Assembly (NCBI GenBank): GCA_963682175.1
Contig: OY821771.1
Location: 6,509,001-6,573,000 of the forward strand
Source: Triglochin maritima
Taxonomy: Eukaryota > Streptophyta > Magnoliopsida > Alismatales > Juncaginaceae
Length of the DNA: 64,000 nucleotides
Reading direction: 5' to 3'
Positions 36,301-46,703 of this stretch are shown one piece after another. A program made the translations under genes and the position numbers. Position 1 is the stretch's first letter, and each line of letters starts with the position of its first letter. The notes under the pieces were generated by a model that saw only the letters and a list, made by a program, of their open reading frames with translations, was not told the DNA's origin and made no database searches.

Positions 36301-37846
36301 ACCTTAAAGTTCCATAAAGGATTTACAAATCCTAAATGGAAACTATCCAAACAATGAAACAAACCATTTAGGATTTATGAATGATACACTTGTAGATCAA
36401 AGTTCAACTACTACATTCAAAAACACCCTACAAGAAACAACAATAGTATTTCCAACTGCACTCATTACCTCCTTCACCCCATTACGAATTCTTAAAACAG
36501 CAACTTCCGCTCCGTTTCTCTCCATTTGTCACCATTTCTCTACTTAAAAATCCTACCTGAACAAGAAAAACCTAATTCTTTTCTTCTGAATAAGCAAAAA
36601 TATCTTCACAAAAAATACTACAGACAAGCATTTACTTGTAAAGTTACTAAATTGTTAACATAACCATTTAAAGCACACAAACAACCAAAAATTGTCCAAA
36701 AGTGAGGGTCCATCCCAAAATATCATGGTTTTCTAGGGAAACTTTATTGTTCAGAAAATTAAAAAAATTCATTCCTATATGGGGGTGTTTAGACCACCCT
36801 GAATAATACATAATAGATCTGCGGTTTTTGCTGAAAACGCGTTTTTAAAAAATAAAAGGTGCTCTCTACTTCCTTTTTTTGTTTTTTATGAAACATTTGA
36901 TTTTACGAAAAATACGTTTTTTTATCGAAACACATTATTACATGATAATGTATTCTCAAAATAAATTATTTGAATTGGATGCAAACTTGAAAAATGCGTT
37001 TTTGAAATCAAAGATTTGAAACCTTTAGATTAGCCAAACGGGACCTCACTAATTTCTTCGAAACCCTAAAAGACAATTAGAACCCTAATTTCTCCAGGAA
37101 GAAGATGAAAAGGAGATCGTACCACAATGCGGCCCAAAGCTGACTCCTTGCTATGTGGGGATGCGTGTGTGATTGGAAACCTCCACCGGAAATACGGATT
37201 GGGGAAGCGAGTTTGAACTCTGTTTGGGGTTTTGTTTTCTCGCGTCGGCTCTCCGATTTATCTGGATTTTGCATTTGGGTACCTAAAGGTGCAAGTCTGG
37301 TTTGTTTTTCGATTCGAATGAAACGATTGCGCCGGGTTGGGTTTCTTTTAAGTTATGAGTTAAGACTCGTTTCTCAAAATTCAAAACTTTAAAGTAAGGA
37401 ATCGAGAATTGAGACCAAAGAAATTCAATATTTGATAATATCGACGTAACATATTATATCTTACACTAGAAAAAACCAAAGGCAATTGTTGACAATTTCG
37501 TTGATTAGTTTGTATTTTTTTTCTCGATATTGCACTAGACCCGAGACCACTGAAATTCAATAGGTCTCATTTTGTGGTTTAATAAGAAGATAGATGAACC
37601 TAATTACCTAATCAGGATTTGAAGTTGTATTCATCACTTAACGTTACTTCTTTTCGAGCTTTCATGGTAAAAAAAATTCTTCGTTGAGTAGGTTTGGGGC
37701 TCAATAACACATGGTTAGTGTAAAATAACAACAAATCTTTGGACTGTTTGAACAATATTGGTGATTGCGATGGTCGTGCAGTCCACTGCTATCACAAAAA
37801 AAAAATTCCAAACAGTCGAAAGCAAGTCATCACCAATCCTGTATCA
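33341..37846. other. Intergenic region, no supported gene
   Basis: Short ORFs at 33739-33999, 34003-34269 and 35799-36218 have AT-biased composition and no recognisable domain. A tRNA A-box-like GTAGCTCAGTTGG at 35981-35993 hints at a decayed SINE. Around 36780-37050 the ends GGGGGTGTTTAGACC and CCAAACGGGACC may mark a degraded MITE. Two AACCCTAA boxes lie at 37062-37088. Confidence 0.4.
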
Positions 37847-38010
37847 AATAAATTGGGAACTACTAAACGTCGCCCCAAAACTACTTAAATCGCCCCTTGA
37901 AATTACTAAATTGCCCTTAACAATATATTTAATACCCATATCGTCCCGTGTCTATAAATAAGGCATATGGTCTTGTATATTCATAATTTATCAGTAAAAA
38001 CACCACGAAA

Positions 38011-41000
38011 ATGTCTGACGAGGGTGATGCATCGGGTGAGGTAAGCCTGGCGCGGGGCAAATTTTGGGCCGAGCGTCTGCATTAGACGCCTCCCCCATGG
38101 TGAGGGCGTCTGCGTAGGACGCCCTCCCCATGGACTAGGCGTCTAACGCAGACGCCTCCCCCATGGGATAGGCGTCTTATGTAGACGTCCTCCCCATGGG
38201 TAAGGCGTCTGTAGTAGACGCCCTTCCCTTCGGTCAGGCGTCCTACGCAGACGCCTTACCGTTGGGGAAGGCGTTTAACACAGACGCCCCATCCATGGGG
38301 CAGGCGTGTAACACAGACGCCTATTTTTTTTTTTTTTTTGATTTTGATTTTGTTTTTTTAATTTCGACATTATTTTTGAAATTTTTTAATTTCGAATTTA
38401 TTTTTTAATTTTTTTTAATTTTGATTTTATTTTTGTAGGTTCCAGATTTCGGTGGTGATGGAGTGGATTACAGTGAGTTATTTCAAACTACACAAATCTT
38501 TGCAACAATCGATGAAGCATGTAAATGGGCCAAACAAGTAGCTATCGGAGCTGGGTTTTTTTTGGTCGTGTCATCGTACAAAACAAGATCAGATAGTCGG
38601 ATGGATTGTTATTTGAGATGCGACCGGCGAAATCAAATGGAGTCTCGGGATATGGATACTGCACTTCGAAGAAACACCAAAAGAAAGGGTTGCGGTTGCC
38701 GTTTCTTAATAAAAGTGGTGGAGCGACGAGATCGTGATGGATGGGTTTTGGTTTTTAATAGTGCTCACGGACATCACAACCACAGACTGGCAGTTTATCC
38801 AGAGGGTCATCGTCAAATTAGTGGTCTAAGTTCTGGGGCGAAGAAGATTGTTCGTGATATGACAGAGGCGCAAGCAAAACCACGGAACATCTTGAAGGCA
38901 GTAAAAGAAAAATTCCCGGAGGACAATCCAAATCAAAGGCATATTTATAATTTCAGAGATTACATGAGGAGGACAAAATCTGAAGATCGGAATCCCGTCC
39001 AGCAGTTTCTCTACCAAGCAGTGCAGTGTGAGTACTTACATTGGATTATGGCGGATCCAGAAACTGATGTCGTCACTCACGCTTTTTTGGCACATCCGAC
39101 GTCAGTCCAGTTGTTGCGGACATATCCTTTCGTTATCTGCATGGATTCGACTTACAAGACGAACAAGTATAAGATGCCTTTGTTCGAAATGATTGGGGTC
39201 ACACCAGCAAACATGAATTTCCTTATTGGATATGCGATTTTGATGGATGAATCTTACTCCAGTTATTTGTGGGTGATGGAGAAGTTGAGAGATCTGTTAT
39301 TGGGGACTGTCAGCCCGACTGCAATAATAACAGACCGGGAGTTAGGCCTTATGCGACCAGTGAGAGAGGTTTTTCCAGACTCTGCTCATTTACTCTGCAC
39401 ATGGCACATCAACAAAGACGTATTGAATTACGCGTACCACGTATTCGGCAAGAATAAGGAGATGGCAGAGACTTTGAGGCGTGGAAGATGGAGGAAGATC
39501 ATGCTTTCTACTTCAGAAGCCGAGTATGATAGAGCTGTGTATGCTCTGAAAGATTTGTATAGATCGTGGCCGGCTATCACGGAGTATCTGGACACCACGT
39601 GGTTAGTGCATAAAGAAAAGTTTGTGCTGAATTGGACGAACAAAGTCCTTCATTTTGGGAACACCACGAATTGTAGGGTCGAAAGTGCTCATTCGGCTCT
39701 AAAAGAGTGGATTTCTACATCGACTGCAGCTCTGGACACTCTTTTCGAGCGCGTCAACGCGGCTACTGAAATGCAGCTGACGAATATTCGAAACTTTCTT
39801 GAAGACTCGAGACGGCGAAATTTGACTAATTTCGGACATTCTCTATATCGTCACATAAATGGTAGAGTTTCGCATCACTGTTTGCAGTTGCTGAGTCAGG
39901 AGGTGAAGAGAATGCAACAGTTAGATGATGAAGTTGAATATCGTTGCGAGTGCGCTTTTCTGACTTCTCATGGGATACCTTGCGCATGTACCATCCGTGG
40001 ATGTCTTGAATCAGAAAACGGAATTTACTTAGAGCAGATTCATTCGTTCTGGAGGACACTTGTCATTGGGGAAGGAGCCGGGAACGCAGAGTTTGTGTCT
40101 CAGGCAGCTCAAGACGCCGAACATTTTCGCAGTCTGGTTGATGAGATTGCAGGAAGTGACCCTACCGTAATTCGATCTGCCTCTCGGGTTTTATTCGAGC
40201 AGCTACACCCCGAACATTCGAATTTGAAAGAGCCTGCAGTAAAAACAAAGCTACGAGGTCGACCAAGGGGAAAGTCGACACGACGGGACCCTAGTGCGTT
40301 TGAGTATGCAGAGCGAGGTAGTGGTCGATCTTCAGGTAGTGGGAGTAGAGGTCGTGGTCGTTCTTCCGGTAGTGGAAGCAAAGGTCGTGGTCGATCTTCT
40401 GGTTCTTCGTCAGTGAGAGGAGGATCAGGTATACCATCCTTACATTTATTATTATTATTATTTTGTTATTTATTTCAGTAAATATGTATCTTTTGTTATT
40501 ATATCTAACTGTATTTTTTGTTCATATTGTAGTGACTGGGCGGGCTGACGTAGACGACTTCCCATATGGAGATAGAATTCCAGGAATCATTATGCCATTC
40601 CTACACCAGTGGAATGATGTACGTGCTGATGGAAACTGTGGATTTCGATGTGTCGCCGATGTTTTCCACGGTGGTGAAGACAATTGGCAACTCGCCCGTC
40701 GTTCGATTTCAAATGAGATAGCTGCGAACCCATCTTTTTATGAGCACGTATACTACGACGGTGTGGCGGAGGCTCGTCACCGGATTAATTGGGGCGGGGG
40801 ACCTTGTGGCGAGAATCACTATATGGAGACGTGGACGGACTTGTTTCCCATTGCAAATTTTTACAAGTGTGCAGTTATGTTCTTCTCTCTCGGAAATGAT
40901 GGTTCGTTGTACCCATGTCTTACAGTTCTACCTTGGGAGAGTCCGCCTACCGTGACGAGACCGTGCAGAGAGTTGATTATTGCTCATTTAGGGAGTTACG

Positions 41001-41152
41001 CTCATTACATTCGTTTGGAATTGAATGAGGGATTCCCCGTACCTCCTATAGCGACTCTGTGGTATCAAATACGAGATGAGAGTGTTATTGGATGGGAGCT
41101 GGAGTACCAACATAGGATAGCATATTGGCAACAATTATGTAATATGTTTTGA
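38011..41152 (+). CDS. MULE-2 transposase fused to OTU cysteine peptidase domain, 879 aa
   Basis: Exons 38011-38040 (MSDEGDASGE), 38439-40428 and 40533-41152 join in frame. The apparent start near 38463 is only an internal GTG. A FAR1-like zinc-binding region lies at about 50-130 (CYLRC, GCGCRFLI, HNHRL). The MULE DDE core has Asp246 (CMDSTYKTNKY), Asp309 (IITDREL) and Glu425 (CRVESAHSALKEW). A SWIM-like finger near 513-530 reads CECAFLTSHGIPCAC, with Cys where His is usual. An AT-hook-like LRGRPRGKS and a GRSSGSGSRGRG linker come next. The OTU domain follows, with Asp706, Cys709 (ADGNCGFR) and a probable catalytic His831 (YAHYIRL). OTU proteases remove ubiquitin. The fusion is made by splicing. 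The function of the domain in transposition is unknown. Confidence 0.88.
38073..38320. repeat. 33-bp palindromic array in intron 1 of the transposase-OTU gene
   Basis: GGCGTC recurs at 38105, 38138, 38171, 38204, 38237, 38270 and 38303, exactly 33 bp apart. Each unit alternates a GGCGTCT-n6-AGACGCC palindrome with a CCCATGGG-like palindrome. A long T-rich tract and the acceptor follow. The array starts about 220 bp from the left end of the element. Confidence 0.93.
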
Positions 41153-41513
41153 TATGTTTGTATAATTATGTAATATGTTTTGATATGTTTGTACATTATA
41201 TAGTGTTGCTTTATTATGTAATATGTTTTTTATATGTTTGCTTTATTTGCATTATATATAATAGTACGAAAGGTTATCAAACACAAATACAAATAATAAG
41301 GGTACAACAGATAAGCAAAACACAAATACAAACAATAAGCGTACGACATGTTCGCAAACACAAACACAAATAATAAATAATAAGCGTACAACAGATAAAC
41401 AAATATAAATGCAAATACTAAGCGTACCACAGATAAGCAAACACAAATACTAAGCGTACAACAGATAAACAAATATAAATACAAATACTAAGAGTACGGT
41501 ACAACAGATCAGC

Positions 41514-43560
41514 CTACTCATCATCCGAATCATGGTCGGAGATGCCTAACTGAGTATGCCATGACTGTATGATCTGATCCACATCTCCGCATGCAGCTCT
41601 GGCATCGTCTGGCAGCTCATCCCTCATCTGCAAGATTGGGTCTACAGCCCGTATCATCTTACCCATCCACTGCACATAACATTAACATTAGCGTACATTA
41701 ACAAATTATACGGTACAAATAAATTTAGATAAAATGAAAAAATTACCAGATCGCCACACGTCCTATCTGGTGGTCGATCTGCTCTCCGGGAGGCACCACG
41801 GACGATGATAGGATGTGAGTAAGTACCGAACCAATCAAGATAACGTGCATCACACTCGGAGGGGTCGCGACTACGTCTGAAGTCGCCAAGGAACAATCGG
41901 CATGATCTCGGAAATGTCCGCCAAGTCGATTCCGCTGTAGAAGCGGGGAACCTGACGTCGTACGTCGCTGCTGTCGCAGACCGCACCGCATGCTCTGGTG
42001 TCGGGATGTCAACCGGGATCACCTGAACATATCCTAACTGACGCAAGACCCGATCGGGCATATAAGGCTCTATGATATCCCGATAACGAATAAGACCCAT
42101 CAATAAAGTCCTCGGGACATCCGCTGCTGGGTCAGGACCATAGGGTAACCACTCCACCTAAAGTTTAACACATTAATAAAAATACATCTTAAAATTAAAT
42201 AAATGGTGTAAAGTTTGATACCTCTGATGCAGTCATCTGATCTAGCCGTGCGCGGATGGAACGCAATCGTCCATCGCTCTTGTCCTCGCTCCGGACAACC
42301 CACATACCCGAACGTGGATGACCCTCGTCGATAATCTTCCGCTCACGATGCGGGCGGAATGCAGGAAAGTACTCGTATATCCACGCCTGCAGCAGCGTAA
42401 GACAACCTGCAATCCCAGAACAATCCGCACGGCTAGCTATCCCAAGCTGCCGGTACAGGTATGCCAACGTCGCTGACCCCCACGAGTACTCACGAACGGT
42501 CTCCGGGTCCCTAGCCTCCAGTAGATCGCGTGGTCTGATCCGACAACCACTCTTGTCGACAAACAAGACGGCTCCGAGCATCAAGAATAGGTACGCCGTC
42601 AACTGTGTATCATCGGCCCGCGGAGGTCGTGCCCGTCTGCATAGGTCCTCCGCTATAATCCCCCTGCCTCTCCACCTCCGGCCGCACATCATACGGGCCA
42701 TCATCGTCGCTCTCGTCGTCGAAACTATCCACATGCTCATCATCGAAGGAATCATCCTCCTCCTCACGACGACGTAATGCCTCCCTCTCCCTCCTGACCG
42801 AAGCAGATATCCCCCGTCTACGTGGATGACGCGGTGCTGAATCATCCTCTAAAGAACGGAAGGCGTGTAATGGTATCGACTTGCCTCTCCCTCCACTGTG
42901 ACCCGATGACTATTTATTGAAATTTTAAATACAAATTTGTTAAATTTGTTAAACTAAATTATCATATTTATCAAAATTGTTAAACTAAATCAAAATTTGT
43001 TAAACTTAATTATCAAAATTGTTAAACTAAATCAAAATTTGTTAAACTAAATTAAAACAATTGTTAAACTAAATCAAAATTTGTTAAAACTAAATATCAC
43101 AAATGTTAAACTTAAAAAGAATTTGTTAAATTAATTTTTTTGATTTATCACTATTTATTAAAGTAATTATGATATTTATTAATTAAAAAAACAAAAAAGG
43201 CGGAGGCGTCTGCGAGAGACGCCTCCCGCAAGGTGGAGGCGTCTGTCGGAGACGCCTCCTCCTACGGGGAGACGTCTGCGGAAGACGTCTCCCCCATCGG
43301 GGAGACGTCTTCCGCAGACGTCTCCCGCTTCGGGTCGGCGTCCGAGGGAGACGCCCCCCGCATGGGTCGGGCGTCCTCGGAAGCCGCTCCCCCCATAGGG
43401 GGAGCGGCTTCCTCGGACGCCCGCCCCATGCGGGGGGCGTCTCCCTCGGACGCCGACGACTTTTTTTTTTTTTTTTTTTAAAAACAAATAAATAACGTAA
43501 TGTTACCTCATACGGGTACACCGGGGGAACTGCTGGCTGCTTCCCTGGCCTCCGAGACAT
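41514..43560 (-). pseudogene. Plant mobile domain (MAIN-like) gene, internally deleted and frameshifted
   Basis: Exons 43560-43507 (MSRRPGKQPAVPPVYPYE), 42909-42222, 42157-41747 and 41669-41514 have good splice sites. From the start, the frame runs through an acidic region (REREALRRREEEDDSFDDEH) to GDYSGGPMQTGTTSAGR and then a TGA near 42609. The C-terminal half of a plant mobile domain lies in another frame from about 42647: DDTQLTAYLFLMLGAVLFVD, YSWGSATLAYLYRQLGIASR, LTLLQAWIYEYFPAF. The N-terminal half of that domain is missing just after the DYSGGP motif. I infer an internal deletion that fused the two parts out of frame. MAIN-type proteins act in silencing and genome maintenance, and transposon copies are common in plants. 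Confidence 0.78.
43197..43465. repeat. 33-bp palindromic array in intron 1 of the mobile-domain pseudogene
   Basis: GGCGTC units (43205, 43238 and onward) repeat every 33 bp, with variants such as GACGTCT and GCGGCTTCC. The units are palindromic (GGCGTCTG-n-AGACGCC) and separated by CCCCAT/ATGGGG palindromes. A T-rich tract adjoins at 43461-43479. The array is the counterpart of the one at 38073-38320 at the other end of the element. Confidence 0.92.
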
Positions 43561-44156
43561 TCGTAATCTTGTGTAGTAGGTATAGGAAGAGAAAGTTTTG
43601 AAAAAAGAGTGAAATTGTGAGATATATAAGCAAAAATAGGAGGAAGGGCAATTTGGTAATTTCAAGGGGCGATTTAAGTAATTTTGGGGCGATGTTTAGC
43701 AGTTCAGAATAAATTAGGCCATCTTTGCACTTTTTTGTTTTTTCAAGGTGAACAAACCAAATAAAAACTCATGATGAACACCTTCATCAATAACGTGGCA
43801 CTTTGGAATTCAACCCCAAACCAACGGCAACACTTAAGGCTTATGTTCTAGTGCCATATTGGAATGAACTTAAGGCTTATGTTTTACATCCGAATAATTT
43901 ACTGAATTGCTAAACATCGCCCCAAAATTACTTAAATCGCCCATTGAAATTACCATTTTGCCCTTCTCTCATTTCTACTGCTATAACGCGACATTTTACC
44001 CTCCTATCACACATCTCTCTTCATATTTCTCTTATAATCATAAAAAATAATATTTTGGAGGTGAGTAATGAACCAACGGACGCCCCAGTGTACTCGAATC
44101 TGGTAAAACATTTAACATCTTTTTAATAAAAAAATAATAAAAAATAATAAAAAATT

Positions 44157-44382
44157 ACGAGCGTCTGACGGAGCCGCCCCCACGTAGGAGGGGGCGTCTG
44201 GCTAAGACGCCTTCCCCATGGGGGCGGCGTTTTACCCAGACGCCTTACCCATGGGGGAGGCGTTTTACCCAGACGCTCCGCCCATGGGACAGGCGTCTGT
44301 GTAAGACGCCTCCTCCATGGGGGAGGCGTCTTAGCCAGACGCCCCCTCCTACGTGGGGGCGGCTCCGTCAGACGCCCGTAAT
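44157..44382. repeat. Palindromic array, left, derivative 1
   Basis: Units of GGCGTCT-n-AGACGCC separated by CCATGG centres. The two outer edges are perfectly complementary (GACGGAGCCGCCCCCACGTA against its reverse complement), so the whole block can fold into one large hairpin. Confidence 0.9.
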
Positions 44383-44856
44383 TTTTTATTATTTTTTATT
44401 ATTTTTTTAAAAAGATAATTGATTATAAATTTAGATAATTGTTAAATTAATTAATAAGTTAATAATTACTATATTCGGATGACCGATACCTCTTCGGTAC
44501 ACCGAAAATTCAAAAATTTCCAAATCCAAGAATTTCAAAATCCAAAAAAATTCCAGGGGGCGCTGCCCCCTTGCCACCCCCGCCACCTCACCGGCGAGGT
44601 GGAATGCCGCTCGCTCACCGGGGAGTGAGACCCCCGAACGACCTATCGAGGTTGTATTTGTAAGTCATGATGTTTTACCACCGGGGGATTTGGAACTTAA
44701 AAAATGTTAGATCTGGAATTTTTTTGAATCTTTATCACTTGCAAAAAAACTCATTGTAATCCGACCGGTTACCACCGAAAACTTGCAAAGAAACGTCAAA
44801 TAATTTGAGATAACACACCGTATAATTTTAATTTGACAAAAAAATTTAAAAAAAAT

Positions 44857-45115
44857 GGGACGTCTGGCTAAGACGCCTGTACCATCGTGGAGGCGTCTGG
44901 CTAAGACGCCTCCACCATGGTCGAGGCGTCTTAATCAGACGCCTAGACAATGGTATAGGCGTCTGGCTAAGACGCCTGTACCATCGTGGAGGCGTCTGGC
45001 TAAGACGCCTCGACCATGGTGGAGGCGTCTTAGCCAGACGCCTCGACCATGGTGGAGGCGTCTTAGCCAGACGCCTTCACGATGGTACAGGCGTCTTAGT
45101 CAGACGCTCGTGTCA
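44857..45115. repeat. Palindromic array, right, derivative 1
   Basis: Units of GGCGTCTGGCTAAGACGCC or its reverse, separated by CCATCGTGG/CCACGATGG or CCATGG spacers. It corresponds to the array next to the transposase first exon of MULE-2. The array has stronger internal identity than the MULE-2 copy. Confidence 0.9.
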
Positions 45116-45792
45116 GAAGAAAAAAATCCGCCTCCGTTACTTCGCCTGGTCTAGGTGTTTCGCCAGACATTTTCGTGGTGTTGGTACTAGGAATGTTAGT
45201 AAAACTGAGTCAATAACCTTGTTTAAAGACACGGGACGATATGGGTATTAAATATATTGTTAAGGGCAATTTAGTAATTTCAAGGGGCGATTTAAGTAGT
45301 TTTGGGGCGACGTTTAGTAGTTCCCATAATTTAACGAGGAAAATATATCAAAGCTTTCAAAAACAATTGAAAGATTGTCTTGACACGTTTGAGGACATTG
45401 ATTATGTATTGAATTATTTCAAAATTTTCATTTTAATTAATCCATTGTTTTCAAGTTGACCATCATAATGGTCTTCTGTGAACTACCTGTATCATAATAA
45501 AATGTTAAGAAAATTGGAACACCTATATTAAGTAAACTGAATTGCTAAACATCGCTCCAAAATTACTTAAATCGCCCCTTGAAATTACCATTTTGCCCTT
45601 CTCTCATTTCTACTGCTATAACGCGACATTTTACCCTCCTATCACACATCTCTCTTCATATTCCTCTTATAATCATAAAAAATAATGTTTTGAAGGTCAG
45701 TAATGAACCAACGGACGCCCCAGTGTACTCGAATCTGGTAAAACATCTAACATCTTTTTAATAAAAAAATAATAATAAATAATAAAAAATTA

Positions 45793-46012
45793 CGGGCGTC
45801 TGACGGAGCCGCCCCCACGTAGGAGGGGGCGTCTGGCTAAGACGCCTTCCCCATGGGGGCGGCGTTTTACCCAGACGCCTTACCCATCGAGGAGGCGTTT
45901 TACCCAGACGCTCCGCCCTTGGGACAGGCGTCTGTGTAAGACGCCTCCTCCATGGGAGAGGCGTCTTAGCCAGACGCCCCCTCCTACGTGGGGGCGGCTC
46001 CGTCAGACGCCC
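45793..46012. repeat. Palindromic array, left, derivative 2
   Basis: Same structure as the left array of derivative 1, with a few substitutions (for example TACCCATCGAGG in place of TACCCATGGGGG). The complementary outer edges are kept. Confidence 0.9.
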
Positions 46013-46481
46013 GTAATTTTTTATTATTTTTTTAAAAAAATAATTGATTATAAATTTAGATAATTGTTAAATTAATTAATAAGTTAATAATTACTATATT
46101 CGGATGACCGATACCTCTTCGGTACACCAAAAATTCAAAAATTTCCAGATCCAACAATTTCAAAATCCAAAAAATTTCCAGGAGGCGCTGCCCCCTTGCC
46201 ACCCCCGCCACCTCACCGGCGAGGTGGAATGCCGCTCGCTCACCGGGGAGCGAGACCCCCGAACGACCTGTCGAGGTGGTTTTTGTAAGTCATGATGTTT
46301 TACCACCGGGGGATTTGGAACTTTAAAAATGTTGGATCTGGAATTTTTTTGAATCTTCATCACTTGCAAAAAAACTCATTGTAATCCGACCGGTTACCAC
46401 CGAAAATTTGCAAAGAAACGTCAAATAATTTGAGATAACACACCGTATAATTTTAATTTGACAAAAAACATTAAAAAAAAC

Positions 46482-46703
46482 GGGACGTCTGGCTAAGACG
46501 CCTGTACCATCGTGGAGGCGTCTGGCTAAGACGCCTCCACCATGGTCGAGGCGTCTTAACCAGACGCCTAGACAATGGTATAGGCGTCTGGCTAAGACGC
46601 CTGTACCATCGTGGAGGCGTCTGGCTAAGACGCCTCAACGATGGTGGAGGCGTCTTAGCCAGACGCCTCCACGATGGTACAGGCGTCTTAGCCAGACGCC
46701 CGT
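46482..46703. repeat. Palindromic array, right, derivative 2
   Basis: Same structure as the right array of derivative 1 but one unit shorter. Units are GGCGTCTGGCTAAGACGCC palindromes separated by CCATCGTGG-type spacers. Confidence 0.88.

Larger units (their letters stand above)
37855..43707. mobile_element. MULE-2: Mutator-like element with transposase-OTU gene and broken mobile-domain gene
   Basis: The termini are GGGAACTACTAAACGTCGCC on the left and CTGAACTGCTAAACATCGCC (reverse complement) on the right. The similarity continues through TTAAATCGCCCCTTGAAATT for about 60 bp. The flanks carry an 8-bp duplication AATAAATT at 37847-37854 and 43708-43715. Inside are a transposase-OTU gene (+) and a plant-mobile-domain gene (-), convergent, each with a tiny first exon close to an end and a palindromic 33-bp repeat array in intron 1. 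Two derivatives with the same ends follow directly to the right. The transposase frame is intact and the mobile-domain gene is not. Confidence 0.88.
43902..45325. mobile_element. Non-autonomous MULE-2 derivative 1 (1424 bp)
   Basis: The ends CTGAATTGCTAAACATCGCC and GGGAACTACTAAACGTCGCC (reverse complement) match MULE-2, in inverted orientation relative to it. An 8-bp duplication ATAATTTA lies at 43894-43901 and 45326-45333. Remnants of both first exons with their splice donors survive: ATGTCTGGCGAAACACC on the minus strand near 45165 corresponds to the transposase exon 1. Both palindromic arrays are retained. The coding middle is replaced by a segment at about 44460-44830 that MULE-2 lacks. 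Confidence 0.88.

Noticed and set aside
36780..37055. Possible MITE with ends GGGGGTGTTTAGACC and CCAAACGGGACC
   Set aside because: Inverted similarity is short and no target duplication was found.
38463..38465. Start of the MULE-2 transposase at this GTG
   Set aside because: It is an internal Val codon. A spliced ATG exon at 38011-38040 gives a better start.
43179..43665. Arg/Pro-rich ORFs on both strands
   Set aside because: They arise from translating the palindromic 33-bp array and adjoining T-rich tract within an intron.
44855..45154. Repetitive 99-codon frame (RRLAKTP-type repeats)
   Set aside because: It is a translation of the array in derivative 1, with no conservation expected.
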